Assembly: GCA_003266105.1 (NCBI GenBank)
Contig: MVAA01000081.1
Coordinates: forward strand, 1 to 8,889
From: Methanosphaera sp. rholeuAM6
Lineage (GTDB): Archaea; Methanobacteriota; Methanobacteria; Methanobacteriales; Methanobacteriaceae
Length of the DNA stretch: 8,889 nucleotides
Reading direction: 5' to 3'
The translations under genes and the position numbers were made by a program. The notes beneath the pieces were generated by a model that was given only the letters and a program-made list of their open reading frames with translations, ran no database searches and had not been told where the DNA came from. Below, piece after piece: positions 6,109 to 8,889 of this stretch; position 1 is the stretch's first letter; each line of letters begins with the position of its first letter.

Positions 6109-6373
6109 ACTACTTCATTAATTTTTTTCCATTTTTTGAAATTGAACTTGGTAAATATATTATATTATTCGATTGATGTACTTTTACATTAGTTTGATTC
6201 TATCGGGTACTATGAGCACATCTATACAGTCCTTTTAGTTCTGATTACTTTTTCTATTATATTACACACACCTGTATGCAAATACACTTAAATTACTAAT
6301 TTTCTTTTAATTCAAACCATCAATAAGACTATTTTTAAGCTTTAATTTCATATTTTACACACTATTAAAATCG

Positions 6374-6389
6374 TTACATATTATTGTAA
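6374..6389. promoter_or_regulatory. Inverted repeat upstream of ileS TATA box
   Basis: TTACA (6374-6378) and TGTAA (6385-6389) form a perfect inverted repeat with a 6-base spacer, ending 13 bases before the TATA box. The symmetry and position suit a transcription factor binding site, activator or repressor. The assignment rests on symmetry alone. Confidence 0.3.
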
Positions 6390-6402
6390 GTAATGACAAA
6401 AA

Positions 6403-6408
6403 TATAAA
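6403..6408 (+). promoter_or_regulatory. Probable TATA box of ileS
   Basis: TATAAA in the context AAAATATAAAGTG is the best TATA match before ileS and predicts a start of transcription near 6430-6435. That gives a leader of about 110 bases, long for an archaeon. TATAATAT at 6413-6420 is an alternative about ten bases downstream. Confidence 0.4.
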
Positions 6409-6455
6409 GTGATATAATATAGCATAATCTAATTTTATGTAAAATATTATTAAAA

Positions 6456-6503
6456 GGGGATTTTCATCAGAAAAACCATAAACTCATAAGAAAATGAAGC
6501 CCC
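6456..6503 (+). promoter_or_regulatory. Hairpin in the ileS leader
   Basis: GGGGATTTTC (6456-6465) can pair with GAAAAT (6490-6495) and CCCC (6500-6503), with a 4-base bulge (GAAG) on the 3' side and a 24-base loop. It ends 28 bases before the ileS ribosome binding site, and G/C runs are rare in this AT-rich spacer. It could be a control element or an mRNA-stabilising structure. No known riboswitch or T-box is recognised. Confidence 0.35.
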
Positions 6504-6542
6504 ATACCTAAACACAAAATAAAATCATAAAGGAGATACTGT

Positions 6543-8889
6543 ATGCCAATAAATGAGGTAGAACAGGGATATAATAAAGCATTGGAAAATAAAATACAAA
6601 GGTTTTGGCAAGAACAAAACATTTACAACAAAACAAGTAAACAACGTGAAAACAAGCCAAGATATTCATTCCTGGATGGACCACCATACTGCAGTGGAAG
6701 AATACACCTGGGAACTGCTTGGAACAAAACAATAAAGGATGCATTCCTAAGATACAAAAGCATGTCCGGATACAGTCTAAGAAGACAGGCAGGATGGGAT
6801 ACGCACGGTTTACCAATAGAACATAAGGTAGAACAGTTACTGGAAATCAAAAGTAAACAGGAAATTGAAGAAAAATACGGAATCGACAACTTTGTTGACA
6901 AATGTAAGGAGTTTGCAATAAAAAACAAGGAAGACATGACAGAACAGTTCAAATCAATGGGAATTTGGATGGACTGGGAAGATCCATATGTAACATATGA
7001 TAACAGTTACATGGAATCATGCTGGTGGACTCTTAAAAAGGCAGATGAAAGAGACCTTCTGGTTCAGGACAAACGTGTAATCACATGGTGTCCACAGTGT
7101 GAAACAGCACTGGCAAACGCAGAAATAGAATACGATGAAATACAGGATCCATCAATCTATGTTAAGTTTGAATTGGTCAAACAGGAATTTGACAATCCAA
7201 GCTACGTGCTAATCTGGACAACAACACCATGGACAATACCTGCAAACATGGCAGTAAGTGTACATCCGGAATTTGATTACTCATACATTAAGGTAACAGA
7301 CGAAAAAGGTAACCAGGAAGTACTGCTATTAGCAAACGGACTAATATCCACATTATACGAAGAAGACGAATATGAAATCCTGAAAACAGTCAAGGGAGAA
7401 TCATTGGAAGGACTGGAATACTATCATCCGTTAAAAGAGGAAGTACCACTACAGGCACAATTCACTCATAAAATCATACTGGGAGAACATGTAACACTGG
7501 AAGATGGTACAGGATGTGTACATACAGCACCAGGACATGGTCCTGAAGACTATGAAGTGGGAGTTAAAAATGGAATAGAAGTATTCTGTCCAGTAGGAGA
7601 AAACGGATGCTACACAGACCAGGCAGGAAAATACTCAGGAAAAGGAGTAAAAGATGCAAATCCTGAAATCACACATGACCTATACCACAACAATGCACTA
7701 CTCAAGGAAGGAACAATAGACCACAGAGTAGGACTATGTTGGAGATGTAAAACACCAATCATCTACATAGCAACAAAACAATGGTTCATAAAAGTAACAG
7801 AAATCAAGGACCAAATGTTAGAACAAGTGGATGCAGTAGAATGGGTACCATCATGGGCAGGAGAAAGCAGATTCAAGGACTGGGTATCAAATGCACGAGA
7901 CTGGACAATATCAAGACAAAGATACTGGGGAATACCAATACCAATCTGGACATGCCCGGAATGTGACAGCAAAGTTGTAGTAGGTTCAAAACAGGAACTA
8001 AAAGAATTATCTGGTGATGACACACTAACAGGAGACTTTGTACACAGACCACATGTAGACAACATCACAATACCATGTGAATGTGGACACACAATGCACA
8101 GAGTACCGGACGTACTTGACGTATGGATAGATTCAGGAGTAGCAGGATGGGCAGCACTACACTATCCACAGGATCCATCAGAAAACTTTGAGGACTGGTT
8201 CCCGTATGACTTCATAACAGAAGGACATGACCAGACAAGAGGATGGTTCTACTCACAGCTGGGACTGGGAGTAGCAGCATTCGGAAAGGCACCATACAAA
8301 AAGGTACTGATGCACGGATTCACACTCGATGACAAAGGACAAAAAATGAGCAAATCCATAGGAAACGTTGTAAGCCCAGAGGAAGTAATAGAAAAATACT
8401 CGGCAGACACACTAAGATTCTACCTGCTGGATGCAAACAAGCCATGGGATGACCTTAAATTCAACTGGGATGAAGTACAAAATTCATCCAAACTATTCAA
8501 CATACTATGGAACGTATACTACTTCAGCACAACATACATGAGCCTGGACAACTTCAACCCAACAAAACACAACAGGGAAGACCTTATATTCAGACAGGAA
8601 GACCTATGGATAAGAAGCAGAGTAAACACTCTCATAAAATCAGTGAGCGAAGACATAGAAGCACTGGTATTCAACAGAGCAACAGAAAAAATAACAGAAT
8701 TTGTACTGGAAGATTTAAGCAGGTGGTATGTAAGACTCATCAGAGGAAGAACATGGGTGGAAAGTGATGATCCTGACAAACTAGGAGCATACTACACACT
8801 ATACTACACACTAAAAGACCTTATAAGAGTACTTGCACCAATAGCACCACACATCACAGAAGAAATCTACCAAAACCTTGTAAGAGGCG
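6543..8889 (+). CDS. ileS: Isoleucyl-tRNA synthetase, N-terminal 782 residues
   Basis: This class I synthetase activates isoleucine and charges tRNA-Ile; IleRS is the target of pseudomonic acid (mupirocin). The frame runs unbroken from ATG 6543 to the right edge, about three quarters of the usual 1030-1050 residues. Domains in order: catalytic core start with FLDGPPYCSGRIHLGTAWNK (43-62), where HLGT (55-58) is the HIGH motif; WDTHGLP (85-91); a zinc pair CPQC (183-186) and CWRC (399-402) around the CP1 editing domain, with WTTTPWTIPAN (225-235) and GTGCVHTAPGHGPEDYE (322-338); WTISRQRYWGIPIP (454-467); a second set CPEC (471-474) and CEC (512-514); the canonical KMSKS (601-605); then the anticodon-binding domain start, LSRWYVRLIRGR (725-736). 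AGGAG lies at 6531-6535, seven bases before the ATG, and TAA 6528-6530 is in frame upstream, which fixes the start. The C-terminal part is outside the window. Confidence 0.97.
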   Translation, partial: MPINEVEQGYNKALENKIQRFWQEQNIYNKTSKQRENKPRYSFLDGPPYCSGRIHLGTAWNKTIKDAFLRYKSMSGYSLRRQAGWDTHGLPIEHKVEQLLEIKSKQEIEEKYGIDNFVDKCKEFAIKNKEDMTEQFKSMGIWMDWEDPYVTYDNSYMESCWWTLKKADERDLLVQDKRVITWCPQCETALANAEIEYDEIQDPSIYVKFELVKQEFDNPSYVLIWTTTPWTIPANMAVSVHPEFDYSYIKVTDEKGNQEVLLLANGLISTLYEEDEYEILKTVKGESLEGLEYYHPLKEEVPLQAQFTHKIILGEHVTLEDGTGCVHTAPGHGPEDYEVGVKNGIEVFCPVGENGCYTDQAGKYSGKGVKDANPEITHDLYHNNALLKEGTIDHRVGLCWRCKTPIIYIATKQWFIKVTEIKDQMLEQVDAVEWVPSWAGESRFKDWVSNARDWTISRQRYWGIPIPIWTCPECDSKVVVGSKQELKELSGDDTLTGDFVHRPHVDNITIPCECGHTMHRVPDVLDVWIDSGVAGWAALHYPQDPSENFEDWFPYDFITEGHDQTRGWFYSQLGLGVAAFGKAPYKKVLMHGFTLDDKGQKMSKSIGNVVSPEEVIEKYSADTLRFYLLDANKPWDDLKFNWDEVQNSSKLFNILWNVYYFSTTYMSLDNFNPTKHNREDLIFRQEDLWIRSRVNTLIKSVSEDIEALVFNRATEKITEFVLEDLSRWYVRLIRGRTWVESDDPDKLGAYYTLYYTLKDLIRVLAPIAPHITEEIYQNLVRG

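Larger units (their letters stand above)
6072..6542. other. 471-bp intergenic region with the ileS promoter and leader
   Basis: I see no gene here. The left 100 bases hold the promoter of the Isf-like gene. Bases 6184-6290 are somewhat richer in G+C and contain a small hairpin, TGTAT-GCAA-ATACA (6273-6286), with a GNRA-type loop. TTACACAC occurs twice (6262-6269, 6355-6362). Further right are an inverted repeat TTACA-N6-TGTAA (6374-6389), a TATA box (6403-6408), a palindrome ATTTTA-TG-TAAAAT (6432-6445) and a GGGG/CCCC hairpin (6456-6503) before ileS. Confidence 0.5.

Noticed and set aside
5926..6192. 88-codon plus-strand frame over the 5' end of the Isf-like gene
   Set aside because: Hydrophobic Ile/Phe-rich translation of the reverse complement of a real gene plus AT-rich spacer; no ribosome binding site.
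6173..6246. Possible C/D-box guide RNA (TTGATGT near 6174, CTGA at 6241)
   Set aside because: The C-like box departs from RTGATGA, there is no flanking terminal stem, and the internal boxes are weak.
7763..8779. Short open frames on both strands within the second half of ileS
   Set aside because: IleRS motifs continue through the whole stretch, so these are out-of-frame shadows.

Overview
The window is AT-rich archaeal DNA, most likely from a methanogen of the order Methanobacteriales (Methanosphaera or Methanobrevibacter). The left edge holds the end of a heterodisulfide reductase HdrA. The window also has an archaeal-type S-adenosylmethionine synthetase, an archaeal serine hydroxymethyltransferase, a flavoprotein with two 4Fe-4S clusters of the dihydromethanopterin reductase class, and an Isf-like iron-sulfur flavoprotein. 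Promoters read as TATA boxes, and intergenic DNA is very A+T rich. The genus is an inference; the methanogen assignment is strong.

Layout, left to right: the last 70 codons of hdrA (+), closed by a hairpin and T-tract; a 245-bp spacer with a TATA box and a 16-bp inverted repeat; glyA (+, 461-1729) with its own hairpin and T10 tract; a convergent three-gene minus-strand unit, transcribed DUF192 protein (3755-3342), metallophosphoesterase (3393 or 3345 to 2557), then DmrB-like flavoprotein (2551 or 2560 to 1853), with overlapping ends; a divergent 274-bp AT-rich promoter region; mat (+, 4030-5253) with a hairpin terminator; a convergent Isf-like flavoprotein gene (-, 6071-5292); a 471-bp spacer containing a probable long leader; and ileS (+, from 6543), which runs off the right edge after 782 codons. 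The ileS frame is open to the window end.

Most of the content is core methanogen metabolism. GlyA moves one-carbon units between serine and tetrahydromethanopterin (the usual carrier in this group). The DmrB-like protein could supply reduced pterin. Mat makes S-adenosylmethionine, HdrA handles electron bifurcation to heterodisulfide and ferredoxin, and IleRS charges tRNA-Ile. The genes are mostly single transcription units, except for the minus-strand trio, where translational coupling is likely.

I see no mobile element, CRISPR array, tRNA, rRNA or defence system, and no convincing new multi-gene system. The items most worth a second look are regulatory: the inverted repeat over the predicted glyA start site, the hairpin-bearing ileS leader with an inverted repeat just upstream of its TATA box, the probable leaderless start of the DUF192 gene, and the overlapping starts in the minus-strand trio.
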